In this document: piece by piece, positions 54,301 to 64,000 of the stretch
How the letters are laid out: the number at the start of each line of letters is the position of its first letter
Position numbering within the stretch: position 1 is the stretch's first letter
Assembly (NCBI RefSeq): GCF_902806685.2
Contig: NC_048548.1
Span: 13,790,557-13,854,556 of the forward strand
Direction of reading: 5' to 3'
DNA: 64,000 bases
Source: Maniola hyperantus
Lineage: Eukaryota > Arthropoda > Insecta > Lepidoptera > Nymphalidae
The notes under the pieces: generated by a model
The model's input: only the letters and a program-made list of their open reading frames with translations
Told to the model about the DNA's origin: nothing
The model's database searches: none
Program-made: the position numbers and the translations under genes

Positions 54301-57300
54301 TTGTCTAATGGTGACAGTTTTATAGACATGTATTAAACCTTTGCTTTGACCTCAACCGATAAACTCAATGGATGATTAACTTTGGGAGTCCAGAAAAAGA
54401 AGATTTTTTTTTATTGAGCCTTGTATTAAGCAAAATACATACAGTATTTTGCAATTAGTGAAAGAAAACTAAGCGCGTAAAGGCGGTTTTATTTCGAATT
54501 TTATCTTTTAACGAGCTTAAGCTCGCGACTTCGTCCGCGTGGACTACACAAATTTCAAACCCCTATTTTACCCCCTTAGGAGTTGAATTTTCAAAAATCC
54601 TTTCTTAGCGGAGGTCTACGTCATAATAGCTATCTGCATACCAAATTTCAGCCCGTTCCGTCCAGTGGTTTGAGCTGTGCGTTGATAGACCAGTCAGTCA
54701 GTCAGTCAGTGAAACAGTCAATCAGTCAGTCAGTCACCTTTTCCTTTTATATATTTAGATTTGCTCTATGTCTCGAAGAACACTTTAGGCTGCCGCTCCC
54801 TTAAGGCGCCTGTCAGTTATTTTCAGTAAATCCTACTGCAGTTATTCGAAAGCCGTAACTTGATTGTGGCTATAACTGCGAAGTCAATTAGAGTAGTATG
54901 TCAAATCGGTTGATAGTAAGTTGCAAAGTGCCGGTAGTAAGAGAAATAATTAATACTATTACAAAATACAATATTTACGTACGATACTTACAGCATCTTT
55001 CAAGGTCTCCTCTCTGGATAGTATGTGCGGCTTATTCCCCCTTTCGCCATCAAGCGTTATGGCGTACACATCTGGAGCTTGCACTGCACTCAGTTTACCC
55101 GCGTAGAACAATCCACCCCTTGATGTGAGCACTCTAGGGGAGGAATCTAAGTTATCCTCAGTCAAAGTACATCTTGAAACTGGCTGTGGTTGAGGAGTAG
55201 GTTCAGGCGGAGTTTCTTTATTCTCGTCTCCAGTTCTTTCTACAGACTTAGTACTCTTCCGTCTCTTTTTGGCTCGACGTCTCTCCTTATCGCTATCACT
55301 AGACGCACTCGCTCTTCTAATCGCTAGTTCTATCTCAGACATGTCGTCCCTAGAATGTTTCCTCGCCAACCTGTCAACCTTTTCTCGATTTTTCTGCCGA
55401 ACCTCATTCAGACTCTCCATCGAGGAACTCGCTGATCTATTAAGGCCCCAATCATGTTCCTCCTCTTCTGAATACATCTTTACTATAGGCTCGGCTTTTA
55501 ACTTGGGTCGAACTTTACTCGTTCTGTTTATTTCTTCCCTCGAGGGTTCACCTTTTGAGTATAGGATATTGCCTTTCAGTTTTCCTTTCGCTAGTAGATA
55601 GCCAACTAAGGTGCTTTTGGATTTAGGTTTCTTAGCTACGATTGTTTCTGTAGAGTCTGGGCTAGACACTTTTCTCGGTCGTCCGACTTTTCGTTTTTTC
55701 GACGACCCTCTGTCTGAATCTGGGGAGAGAGCAGGAGTGCAAGGCGTTGGGGGTGTCGATATTGGTGGCAATGGCGGCGTAAGTGCATTCAACTGGGCGC
55801 GTTTTTCGTCACATTGGCGTTGTAAGTCCTGCAAACGTTCTCGCATGTCTTTTTCGATAGCATTGACGAGCGCCTGAGCTGAAGGCACTGCATGGCCGTG
55901 AGCGCAGTCTGTTGAACCGCACGTACAAGCCGTCACACGACGCAAACTCGCTTCTAACTCGCCACCGTCATCTTGATCAGTATCTTTTCTCTCGCGTTTA
56001 TGCCGCCGCATTTTTTCCAATTTATGCCTCAATCTATCCTCCCTATCACTGCTTCTTTTTCTTCTTCTCTCACTGGAAGAATCATCTCTGTGCCTATGTT
56101 TATCTTTTTTTGATTCTAACGACCTGTCTCTTTCAGTGGGACTCAATAGCTCAGTTTTAATAAACGGTCGAGACGTCGATGGTAAATTCGTTTGAGGAAT
56201 TTCTTCGACTTCTTCCATAAACCTTTGTTCTGCTAAAGCACATAGCAACCCTAATCCATCGAGAGAAGGTTTTTGTTGCTCATTTGTCTGTTCCACAACC
56301 GGAAACTCAAATCTTCGATGTGGATCTAGATCAGTACGTGGAGGCGATTTCGGGGATGTTTTGATTAAAATATTCAATTTATTGGATGTCCTCGTATCTA
56401 TTGTCAAAGGGGTAGGATCTAAAGGGGGCATGTTTCCGGGTGTCGTTCGTTCGAATTGTTCAATGCTGTTCGATAGAAGTTCCAATCCGCTGACGTCGAC
56501 TGGTAGTCTTGTTTGCGGTTGAGTTGGCATTGGCGTCGGTGTGGATGTCCCTCCCGTGTCTATAACTAAATCGTGTGACCCACCGCTGCTAGAGTTATCT
56601 ATCGTTTCATCTCTTTCGATCGCATCGATCGCTTTTTCGACGGCGCCAACTGCGAGGCCTTCAGAAGAAGATTCTTCGGCGCTATCTATTAGTGGAGGAT
56701 GTAATGACTGACATGATATTTGCATGACGTTTGACTCGTCTGGAAAATGTGCAACGCCAACACATGCTACGTCTCTTTCGTCCTCATCTGCGTGATTTGG
56801 TGAATCCTCTTCCTCGTCGATGTGGTCTGTCTGGTTCGATGCGTCTCTGTGTGCCGGGAGTTCAGGAGCTTCTGGGGGTGGTGTGGGTGGAGCGGCGGGA
56901 GAAGTTGCTTGGCTTCTGCACACTTGTTCGGTATAATCAGGTTGGTAGTAGAGATGCGTCGTTAAAATCGGCTGTTGGACGGGTTCGGGGACGAATGGTG
57001 GTGGCTTCTCTTGAGGGGGTTCCGGTTCAATTTTTATCAATGTGTGCGGCATCATGAGGGATTGCATGGATTTTCTTTTGTCTACGGGGTGCGCGGGGTG
57101 AGACTGGGGAGGAGGGGCTGGAGCTAGAGTGACTAGGCGCGTGGAATGGGTGTGCGTGTGCTGCAGGGTAGCAGTAGACGCCAGGAGGTCACCTGGTAAC
57201 AACTGTAGGTGATGCGAAGGATGTGGAGCTGGGGGAAGGAGTAAAGGAGCTGAGGAGTATGGTACTCCACCCCAGACTACCGCGTGGGGCAAGTCTGGGG

Positions 57301-57436
57301 GCGCAGGTAGTAATAGTAGAGCTCCAGAAGACGGTTCGCGGACAAGCTGGAACCCGCCGACGGACGACACTCCTCCGCCCATGGGTCCGACGCCCACTCC
57401 GCCCACGCCGCCCACCATCATGCTTTCCATCGACAT
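45397..57436 (-). CDS. wge: Winged eye / BAHCC1 / TNRC18-family chromatin protein with BAH domain
   Basis: Predicted nuclear chromatin regulator. In vertebrate relatives the BAH domain reads methylated histone H3. Exons, minus strand in transcript order: 54992-57441, 53474-53696, 51445-52163, 50175-50366, 46242-46400, 45397-45630. All have GT-AG borders and matching phases; from ATG 57436 this gives 1323 residues. The first half is low-complexity (Gly, Pro, Ser, charged). It contains a CTCGSTDCAHGH cluster (about 501-514), a predicted helix EKDMRERLQDLQRQCDEKR (about 525-545) and an AT-hook-like GRPRK (about 583). A Tudor-like module starts GGLFYAGKLSAVQ (about 772) and continues in exon 2 as GTRVCAYWSQQYRCLYPGTV and VEFDDGDSGRI. 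Exon 3 has a Lys/His-rich block. The C-terminal BAH includes VGDAAVFLSTGR, VRVHWFYHPEET, DENDVQTISHKCEV and VYYLAGHYDP. The acceptor just before the first ATG means a further upstream exon exists, at least as 5' UTR. Family identity is firm; the symbol follows the Drosophila orthologue. Confidence 0.93.
45813..45976. mobile_element. Perfect fold-back element, 71-bp arms, TAA target duplication
   Basis: Arms 45813-45883 and 45906-45976 are exact reverse complements (start GAGTCCCCGCAGACCACAAA), separated by a 22-base loop. TAA flanks both sides (45810-45812, 45977-45979). A 3-bp TAA duplication suggests a PIF/Harbinger-type MITE. It lies in the last intron of winged eye, 180 bases upstream of the terminal exon. 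Absence of any mismatch implies recent insertion or gene conversion. Confidence 0.85.
46513..49900 (-). mobile_element. Jockey/CR1-like LINE remnant, split by a DNA transposon
   Basis: The reverse-transcriptase C-terminal part is at 49358-49900 (minus): SPSYVPPVRLYGAELVRVPK, FTYLGHVVTADMKDNCDIDR, ALAVRGNMIARRFARCTKEV and NNIFRIMLGLPRYCSASGMF. The reading frame is open for 182 codons. Its 3' tail with AATAAAGATTATTTATTT lies at 46513-46657, on the other side of the inserted element 46662-49353. It is in a winged eye intron. Confidence 0.7.
46662..49353. mobile_element. DNA transposon, 2692 bp, perfect 30-bp TIRs, Sola-like, decayed transposase
   Basis: TIRs at 46662-46691 and 49324-49353 are exact reverse complements (CTCGACTCTAGTATCATAAG then GTCGGATGTG). 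ACTT is duplicated at 46658-46661 and 49354-49357. A plus-strand relic at about 47840-48060 reads DATSSVATLMWSENISCSGR, NKTVSCLISLIY, stop, then VEKLTLWSENCVGHNRSMII. It resembles, from memory, the W(S/D)E...G...SCL...LWS(D/E)NC.G.N core of insect transposases; the 4-bp duplication fits Sola-type elements. Stops and frameshifts show it cannot encode a working enzyme. Confidence 0.7.
49901..50029. mobile_element. MITE, 129 bp
   Basis: 20-bp ends: TTACTATAACTTGACCCCTG and the complement of CAGAGGTCAAGTTATAGTGA, differing at two positions. It lies between the LINE remnant and winged eye exon 4 and has no coding capacity. Confidence 0.75.
50398..50645 (-). mobile_element. 5'-truncated LINE 3' end
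   Basis: Same family as 31192-31845: minus-strand PFAVETLGPWSLSAKNFLRD and SPRLIASSGDRRAGSAWLSS, with tail ACAATAAAACTTAAAGC. It is inserted 32 bases upstream of winged eye exon 4. A (TA)n-rich tract follows at 50650-50700. Confidence 0.7.
51176..51405 (-). mobile_element. Helitron-like repeat H1
   Basis: Reverse unit, CTAGCATATGCCCGCGACTT to ATTATTTAAAGA, with CAGTCAGTCAGTCAGTC. It ends about 40 bases from winged eye exon 3. Confidence 0.65.
52772..53355 (+). mobile_element. SINE B fragment followed by CR1-like LINE 3' end and (ATTTC)n
   Basis: SINE B is at 52772-52894 (TAGCTCAACGGG, GGTTCAAATCCC). The LINE then encodes FVGMGITFYNKIPQTILDLP and HKFKKSIKNMLLKKAYYTIE with DYLNDKRAWI and stop (about 52947-53100). 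This is a CR1/jockey-type reverse-transcriptase C terminus. The 3' UTR runs to GAATAAAAAAGATTTTCATT and a pentanucleotide (ATTTC)n run at 53306-53355. A minus-strand relative is at 59752-60070. Confidence 0.7.
53711..54239 (-). mobile_element. tRNA-derived SINE, family A, two pieces
   Basis: A tail piece (53711-53823) and a fuller copy (about 53934-54239) both read on the minus strand and share GGTCTCCTCTCAGAGTGAG and CGCTGGCCATGTGCGGATTG. A non-SINE segment with TTTTTTTTCACCCCTGC separates them. The two are best explained as independent insertions or a local duplication. Confidence 0.65.
54512..54759 (-). mobile_element. Helitron-like repeat H1
   Basis: Reverse unit with CTCGCGACTTCGTCCGCGTG and an expanded (CAGT)n tract. 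The 3' terminal CTAG has decayed (ACGAGCTTAAGCTCG). It is in winged eye intron 1, relative to the exon carrying the ATG. Confidence 0.6.
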
Positions 57437-57529
57437 TTGAGCTGAAAAGAAGAAAAAGCCTAATTATTTATAATTTTACTGCCCTGGCATTTTTTTAAAC
57501 ATGTTAATTTAAAAAAGTTTTTTCCTATC

Positions 57530-57765
57530 TTCTATATATAAAAACGAATCGCTGACTATGTTGCTGATCGCAAATCTCGAGAACAGCTGAACCGATTTCG
57601 CTAATTCTTTTTTCATAATATTCCTTGAAGTACGAGGATGGTCCTTACTTACGGAGAGAAAAATTAATAAAAAAAACCTGAAAAAGAATCGACTGTTAGG
57701 CGGTACAAATATTTTTGACTGTTCTTTTTCACCCCTGCAAAAAACAGGGGTGAAAGAAATACAGT
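57530..57765 (+). mobile_element. Helitron-like repeat H3 and short palindrome
   Basis: ATCGCAAATCTCGAGAACAG and TCCTTGAAGTACGAGGATGG match the unit at 32129-32283 in opposite orientation. It is followed by a hairpin, TTTTTCACCCCTG / CAGGGGTGAAAGAA, at about 57720-57760; half of this is also present near 53905. Confidence 0.5.
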
Positions 57766-58859
57766 CAAGTCAAGGATCGAGCTACGTGATACGTCTGCGC
57801 CACTCGTTTCTTCGTATAAACCGTGCCTAAGATCTTGCGCGCCATTTGTATTCTATCTCCAATCTCCATGCTTCCGTCGGGGGCGGTGGAATGCTAAAAC
57901 ACACCGATGGGAATAAGAAAGGTGGATTCCAGCATTTCCAGCTCATTTCCTATTCATTTATTTGGATGCGGCTTCCCTTTAATGCTGCTTCGATAACTTC
58001 TTAAATGGTTCATCTGACAAGCATGTGACTACCTAGTTTTTAGGGAAACCTGGAGCAAGTGAATGATTTGAAGACGGTCCAAAAATATACCTAAATCTAT
58101 AAGTCGACGCATTTTAAACTGAGTCGTTAAGTTATCTGCCTGTTTCGCTCGCGAGCTGTAATTTTTTTTTTTTTTTAATTTATTATCAACATACAAGAAA
58201 AATTACATAAAATAAATACCACGCATTGTAAAAAACCATAGAGGTTTGACCCTCAATGCGTACCTACGTCTAGTACGTAAATTCGATTCGTATAATCGAA
58301 TGTAGGTAATTACGTATTGGTGACCCAAGAGCTGGTGCTTATTTCGCTCAACGGTTGAGCCTTGCCGTTCAGCGAGGTAGTAGCGCCAGTGTTTTGGGCA
58401 CAATGCCCATAAATGACCATTTGGACGGCGTATATTTTTTGTAAATATAAATTTTTTAGTGATAAGTTTTTCTGTATGTATATATTTGTCTATATTATTA
58501 TCCATTTATCCTGTGATTTATTCAATTTATCTTAATTACTTTGTGATAGAACCAATCAATGAATGTTCTGTGACTATTATAGTGAATTACATAAAATTGT
58601 GGTCATTACGTATTTGTATGACGGCCACTTGGAAGAATCACGGATACGAACCGAATCCGGATGAGTGCACAAACGCCCTTACGAGTTGCGGAATGGTGAC
58701 AGTTGACGTAAACATTCAGATATTCAACTTCGCTCGTCAGTTGTCGCTGCCACCTTTTCTTTTCTTCCCGTGGGGAAATCTTCATGGATGCCACCGCACC
58801 CGGGGGGCACGGAGGTTATGTCGGACTCTTACCGACTAAAAAACCCCACGATCTTTTTT

Positions 58860-59294
58860 TTTTTAGGGTTCCGTACCTTAAAAGGAAAAACGGAACCCTT
58901 ATAGGATCACTTTGTTGTCTGTCTGTCTGTCTGTCAGTCAAGAAACCTACAGGGTATTTCCCGTTGACCTAGAATCACGAAATTTGGCAGGTATGTAGAT
59001 CTTATAGCTGGCATTTGGGGAAAAATCTGAAAACCGTGAATTTTTGGTTACATCACACAAAAAAAATTAAATTGTGGTCATGAACTAATAATTAGTATTT
59101 TCAACTTTCGAAGTGAGTGACTATATCAAGTGGGGTATCATATGAAAGGTCTTCGCCTGTGCATTCTAAAACAGATTTTTATTTATTTTTATGTATCATA
59201 GTTTTTGAATTATCCTGCAAAATGTCGAAAAAATCCGACTGTAGTACGGAACCCCCATTGTGCGAGCCTGACTCGCAATTGGCCGGTTTTTTAA
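58860..59294 (+). mobile_element. Interspersed repeat P, copy 6
   Basis: Full-length plus-strand copy, TTTTAGGGTTCCGTACC to ATTGGCCGGTTTTTT. The 200 bases after it (59295-59500) are GC-richer (CGCACCGTCTGAGGCGCACC) and not recognised. Confidence 0.7.
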
Positions 59295-59641
59295 GTCCGG
59301 TGGCTTTGCAAACACGTTCGCGCAACCTAGCTAGCGAAGACCCACCTCAGGGGTCCAATAAATCCCCTACGCACCGTCTGAGGCGCACCAGGAACACGAA
59401 GGTGCGCCTCCCGACTGGACTGGACTGGTTTTTTTCCGGATCCTTCTGCAACCCACACCCCAAGAGTCGTCTCAGTCAACAAGCAGTGCACCTATAGGTA
59501 AATACCTACTTATCTGATACGTTCTATCGATTATGTTCAGTGACAAAACGACAAAATAAATAATAACGTAAAACCATCAATTATGCTAGTAGGTAGGTAG
59601 GTACACGCGATCACCAAATCCGTTCCGACCGAGAAACTCAC

Positions 59642-59745
59642 CGGGCCGTGAAAACAAAACTCGAAACGCGATAATCGTGCGCTAATACCCGCATAAGCCG
59701 AGAGACGGCGCTGTTTACGGTACAGTGAATACACCGCCAATTGGG
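59642..59745 (-). promoter_or_regulatory. Candidate winged eye 5' UTR exon
   Basis: A small island of apparently single-copy, CG-containing sequence on the minus strand ends in a strong donor, CACGGCCCG|GTGAGTTTC (border 59642). It is the best upstream candidate to feed the acceptor at 57442. No start codon in phase is required. Splice-site inference only. Confidence 0.25.
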
Positions 59746-59751
59746 TATTTA

Positions 59752-60070
59752 GAAAAGAATAGATTTTTATTCAAGTAAACTTTTACAAGTGCTTTTGAAT
59801 CGTCAACTAGTTTAATTTACCACTGGTTCGGAATGCCGTTCCTACCGAGAAGAACCAGCAAGAAACTCGAACTCGGCGGTAGCTCTTTTCAAGAGATCAA
59901 TTTACAATATCATACTGTACAAGCAATTGCAGCCCCGTGCATTGCTGGAGCGAGTCAAATCCAAGCTTTCTTATCATTTACATAATCTTCGACTGTAGGT
60001 AAGTATAATATGCTTTTTTTAAGAGCACACTTTTGATAGATTTTTAAACTTGTGTAATGGCAAGTCATGA
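59752..60070 (-). mobile_element. CR1-like LINE 3' end
   Basis: The minus-strand reading near 59985-60060 gives KCALKKSILYLPTVEDYVND and KKAWI, the same C terminus as 52947-53100. The shared tail contains CTGGTTCTTCTCGG and AAAAATCTATTC. It is truncated at the 5' side. Confidence 0.6.
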
Positions 60071-60510
60071 ATTTTATTCCATAAAATAGTATAAATATGT
60101 ATCTACCTATACCTACTTACCTAAATAAAATAAAAATTACATAAAACTTTAAGCAAAAAGTAAAGAAAACAGTTTGTATTAATTAAATAATGATATGTTT
60201 ACCTATTATTACGATACGTAGATTAGATACGCGCCACCCACGTCCAAATGGACACTATCCACAAATCATTAGATAACTGTACAAACTCGATAAGAAATCT
60301 TACGACCGGCTCTTATAATGAGACGCCCGGTTATTCCGCCCACGTCCACTTATGAGTGCAAGAGACGGAAATAGAACCCCACGTGCGCTGAAACGGGATG
60401 ACGATACAGATAGGGTTTACAGATAAATTACCACAATTTCCGGGACTTTTCTAAGCACGCCTATGACAAATGGACGTGTTTATAAAGTCCCTAATTTCAA
60501 CTGGGTATAG

Positions 60511-60663
60511 TGCGACAAGGCTCTCTTGGCACTTCAATGACATTGACAGGGGAGCGCTGTTGGAGAACAAACTTAGAATATTCAAACAAGAACAAAGGGG
60601 ACACTTGACGGCAACGTTAGTTCCAATTTTCGCCACGCGCCAAGGTAGCCTTGTCGCACTGTA
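60511..60663. mobile_element. MITE, TACAGTGCGACA family, most complete copy
   Basis: Left AGTGCGACAAGGCTCTCTTG and right CCAAGGTAGCCTTGTCGCAC are inverted ends. The body has GGAGAACAAACTTAGAATAT and GGGGACACTTGACGGCAACG. It defines the family seen at 192-351 and in the MADF gene intron. Confidence 0.75.
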
Positions 60664-60726
60664 CCTACGCACCTACGGGTGCAGACCTCGGCGATGCCTT
60701 GCGGTACGATAGTAGAAAGGTGAAGG

Positions 60727-60895
60727 AGGAACCAGAGGGCCTAGCATGCGCCCCACGAGATAATTTTGTCTACGCATTTTCTCGTGTTCATTCATACAGA
60801 TAAGACGAGTAGGTAAATGCGTAGACAAAATTTTCTCGTGGACCGCATGTTAGCCCTACTGGTCGAAAAGTTCCTCGGCACACTCTCAACCAACA
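60727..60895. mobile_element. MITE with long arms
   Basis: GAGGAACCAGAGGGCCTAGC, CCCACGAGATAATTTTGTCT and ACGCATTTTCTCG are mirrored by GTAAATGCGTAGACAAAATT, TTCTCGTGGACCGCATGTTA and GGTCGAAAAGTTCCTC. Arms of about 60 bases have a few mismatches. Confidence 0.65.
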
Positions 60896-61343
60896 CCAGT
60901 TTCAATGGAATGACAACATAATTAAGTACGATGATATTAAAAAGCTTTTAAAAAGGACTAACTAAAAAAAGTTTTTAAAAGGACTTACGAGTTAGGACAG
61001 TCCCGAAAATCTCGATCATGAAGTGAACCTAGTCATGCAACGGTTCCAAAAGCATTTTATAAAATGTCCCGACATCGGAATTAAAAGGGACGCGTCGCAT
61101 ACGAATCGATTTTTGTATAAACGATTGTTTTCTCGATTAATTATTTATTAATGCACTTTGTTTAGTCCGATCCGAGTTCAATCGAATAATTTAACATTTT
61201 CAAGCAGGTTGGGTGAGGGATGCGATGGGAATGGATGAATCACGATTAATGTCATGATTGATAGGTACCTATGGAGGTAGGAAGCCTAGCCGCCTGCTCG
61301 TTTGCTCGCTATCTCTATTTAAAAAAAAAAATAGGTATACCCC

Positions 61344-61813
61344 CAGAGGCAGATTCTCCCTAAGGCAAACTAGACACGTGCCTAGGGGCGCGAGTTTACG
61401 AAGGGGCGCGCGCGCTTTCATATAGAGTTACTTAATTAATTATCCCAACTACCGACCGATTGCTGACCGAAACTGCCTCTTCTTTAATAAGTATACTTAG
61501 CAAAGTGTTATGACGTGATGTTCTTCTTTAGAATAGAATAGAATGTTTTTTTATTCGTGTAAACTTTTTACAAGTGCTTATGAATAGTCAGGTAGTTTTA
61601 ATTTACCACTGGTTCGGAATGCCGTCTCGATCTCTTCACTCGATCACATAAATAGCATAATCACCACCTACCAGTAAGTAGGTACTAGGTATGCAATGAG
61701 ACGATACCTTGTTCTTTAGAAGCTAGCTAGTAAAATTTTTAATATGACTGTAAGAGGGGCACCTACTTATGAGGTGCTTGCCTAGTGCGCTCTCGGAATT
61801 TAATCCGCCTCTG
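61344..61813. mobile_element. hAT-like element, copy 2, with nested LINE tail
   Basis: Ends CAGAGGCAGATT and AATCCGCCTCTG. The flanking 8-mers TATACCCC and GGTACCCC match at six of eight positions, consistent with an aged 8-bp duplication. A CR1-type tail (AGAATAGAATAGAATG ... GGTTCGGAATGCCGTC) sits inside at about 61533-61625. Confidence 0.6.
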
Positions 61814-61837
61814 GGTACCCCGTAGGTAGGTTTGGTC

Positions 61838-61955
61838 CGGGACAGGTTGAGATGGCAATCGGGGGATGAGGCAGCGGGACGCCCTACACACCCGCACGTC
61901 ACCCGCGCTATCTCGCACCGGGTTATCTCAACCTGTCGCGTCTGTCGCATCTCCC
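61838..61955. repeat. GC-rich inverted repeat, copy 3 of 4
   Basis: GACAGGTTGAGATGGCAATC, GCGGGACGCCCTACACACCC and ATCTCAACCTGTCGC: the outer arms pair (GACAGGTTGAGAT / ATCTCAACCTGTC). The fourth copy, at about 62990-63090, is cut at its left side. Confidence 0.6.
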
Positions 61956-61995
61956 GCCGCGTACCTACTAGATATTAGGTATACCTATAGGTACC

Positions 61996-62332
61996 TAGGG
62001 TTGCCAGGTTGCCAAACCTAATAGCCGGACAGACCAGCCAGTTTGGCCGGACATTTGGGTAGAAAGGCATTTGGCCGGACACCCTACATTATTGAGGATT
62101 TTGTGTCTTAGTATTAATAGGTAGGTACGACAAAAAAATTGTATGTAAAATCTTGTTGTCGGGCGGCACTGCCGCCTGCGGGAGCGACCGACAGTCGACT
62201 CGCCTGCGCTCGTTTGCGAAATGTAAAAAGCCTAACAAAAGCCGGACAAGCCGGACACCGTTTATTTTGGCCGGACACGCAATCAAAAAGCCTACCTATG
62301 TCCGGCTTTATCCGGACGCCTGGCAACTCTGC
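61996..62332. mobile_element. MITE with GCCGGAC-rich ends, copy 2
   Basis: GGTTGCCAGGTTGCCAAACC and AATAGCCGGACAGACCAGCC at the left; TCCGGCTTTATCCGGACG and CCTGGCAACTC at the right, inverted. It shares GGGCGGCACTGCCGCCTGCG with the copy at 21695-22050. Confidence 0.6.
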
Positions 62333-62439
62333 CTATACCTAAGGTTATCGCACCTATACTAGGGTAAGGCTACCTGTACGTACGTAGGTAATTTGTATGA
62401 TGGAAGCAAGAGCTGCGTCAAGCTCAGCCTCTAGCACTC

Positions 62440-62572
62440 TACTATCTTCATCGTTATCATCATCAACCGATAGACGACCACAGCTGGGCATGGTCTCTTG
62501 TAGGCACTTCCACACGCCACAGTCTTGCGCCGTCGACATCCAGCGGCTCCCTGCCGCTCGTTAAATGTCCTA
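62440..62572 (-). mobile_element. RTE-type LINE 3' scrap
   Basis: CATCAACCGATAGACGACCA, TCTTGTAGGCACTTCCACAC and AGTCTTGCGCCG mark the same tail as at 9395-9598, on the minus strand. Confidence 0.55.
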
Positions 62573-64000
62573 ACTCCAAATTTCAGTAAAGCCTAAAACA
62601 GCTAAGAAGCCTATCAACAAGCTGAGCAAGGAAATTTAATCTCAAACGTTGACACAACGTTGACACAGGCTACTTAATAATTACCTAATCCGTAATCGTC
62701 TACCTACCTATTAGGTACTTAGATGGATTAGGAAATGCCTACTCGGCAGATTTTTATTTTTTTTACTTGTCGCTATGACAAGTGTCACCGCACCCCTGAC
62801 AAGATTTCAGAGACTTTTTTAGACTTTTATTTAACTCGGCAGATAAGGTTCTTACCTACTTGTCTACCTGCCTAATCCTCTGGGTAAGAAAGGTTACCTA
62901 AGCACCCATATAGAGGTAGGCAGGGAAGCGGGGGACTTAAAGTACCTACCTAACTACTTACCTATAGGTAGGTATACCTAAGTAGTTACCTAGTTGAACC
63001 CGGTGCGGGATAGCGCAGGTGACGTGCGGGTGTGCGGGACATCCCCCCGCCTCATTCCCCGATCACCTTCACGACCTGTTGCGGACTAAGTATCCTATAG
63101 GTATAATAGATAGGTAGGTATACCTATTTGACAGATGTCAATTCAGGATCAAATTGAGATCTTAGTCACTCTCTAGTAAGTAGTCTAGTGCTGTGTCGTC
63201 AGTCGTCACGCATTGTTGCCATCGCGTCATGTCTGTTCCCGCCTTTAATCAGTTAAACCGTCATTTGAAAAACCTTGACTAATTAACCCGATTCCCCATT
63301 GTAGGTACGCGACGATCTAAATTCTAAAACCAACAATTATCAGCATTACGTTATCGATGAAAACGAGCGAATATTCTAAAAAACTAACTTTAATCCGTTG
63401 CGATAGAATCGCGTGAGGTGTCAAATTCTTAACCGTGAACTGTTCACTACGATAATCGTTAAAAAAAAACAACTAATCACAACACTAAAAACGTGAGGGG
63501 ACGTTACTGATTAGGAAACGCCTTTGTCGCTAGCTCGCTTCTGATTGGCTGAGACGTTGTGAAGGCGGAGCTTAGAAGGCGGGAGGAACGTTTTAGGGTT
63601 GTCTCCTTCAAGAGTTATCGATAAATGAGGTTTTTTATGGTGTTTTTTTGCATGTTGTTTTTCGGATGATGGATAATTTATGGGTTGGGAGTGACACGAG
63701 TTCCGCTTGGCGTGTGGGAAGCGACTTATGGTGAGCGATGGAAGGTTTCTGACGAGGGTTACTGGGTCGTATGGGGTTTAGGGTTACTATACTTTGTCGG
63801 TGACTACATTGTAGGTAAGTGTTGTATTAAGTTACCGTAGTGGACGCGTTATTTATGCGAAACAGTAAACAATAGGTAGAATTTCAAATTAGTGGGAAGG
63901 TAAGTATACCTAGTGTTGTGATTTACCGCGAAAAATACTTATAAGTACTACTTATAGGTATTTTTGCTTCTATTTTACCTGAACAAATTAACCCTACCTA
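62573..64000. other. Unannotated flank
   Basis: Apart from the fourth GC-rich inverted repeat (about 62990-63090), no repeat family or exon could be supported. 63480-63800 is repeat-poor with motifs such as CTGATTGGCTGAGAC (a CCAAT box on the minus strand, ATTGG). It may be a promoter region for a gene reading either way, but nothing downstream confirms this. Confidence 0.3.

Noticed and set aside
55269..55877. Plus-strand open frames of 88-110 codons opposite winged eye exon 1
   Set aside because: Antisense shadows of a long biased-composition coding exon; the minus strand has the conserved domains.
56731..57498. Plus-strand open frames near the winged eye start
   Set aside because: Shadow frames over Gly/Pro-rich coding sequence, no domain or splice support.

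Overview
This is eukaryotic nuclear DNA from an insect, almost certainly a ditrysian lepidopteran (moth or butterfly). The coding sequence is split into short exons with GT-AG introns and covers only about 10% of the window. The rest is saturated with interspersed repeats of lepidopteran type: Helitron-like repeats ending in CTAG, tRNA-derived SINEs, RTE-, CR1/jockey- and R1-type LINE scraps, and many short inverted-repeat MITEs. Nothing suggests a prokaryote or virus: there are no operons, CRISPR arrays or rRNA genes.

Four protein-coding genes can be assembled exon by exon, with reading phase conserved at every junction. (1) An SLC26-type sulfate/anion transporter lies on the minus strand from its start codon at 18282 down to 1939; nine exons are visible and the 3' end lies beyond the window start. 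(2) A two-exon MADF-BESS DNA-binding protein is on the plus strand (16336-17758), nested in intron 1 of the transporter. (3) A flavin-containing monooxygenase (FMO) is on the plus strand (28042-39065) with seven common exons and two alternative terminal exons. Decayed tandem copies of exon 7 and of terminal exon 8A lie around the real ones. (4) A large chromatin protein of the winged eye / BAHCC1 / TNRC18 family is on the minus strand (57436-45397). It has a long disordered N-terminal half with an AT-hook-like motif, a Tudor-like module split across two exons, a Lys/His-rich segment and a C-terminal BAH domain. The FMO and winged eye genes converge tail to tail.

Layout: 0-18.3 kb is the transporter gene, its introns filled by repeats, with the nested MADF gene. 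18.3-25.4 kb is repeat-dominated intergenic DNA. 25.4-39.8 kb is the FMO locus. 39.8-45.4 kb is AT-rich and unusually poor in transposons, probably a long winged eye 3' UTR plus spacer. 45.4-57.4 kb is the winged eye coding region. 57.4-64 kb is repeat-rich upstream DNA that may hold its 5' UTR exon.

The most interesting observations are these. The FMO terminal-exon duplication has a graveyard of exon relics around it. A 2.7-kb Sola-like DNA transposon has perfect 30-bp ends and a decayed transposase, and sits inside a LINE tail. A perfect 71-bp-arm fold-back element lies in a winged eye intron. Inverted repeats flank FMO exon 1. A local family of hairpin motifs may have given rise to a minisatellite. 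Several clean empty-site/filled-site comparisons define mobile elements precisely.
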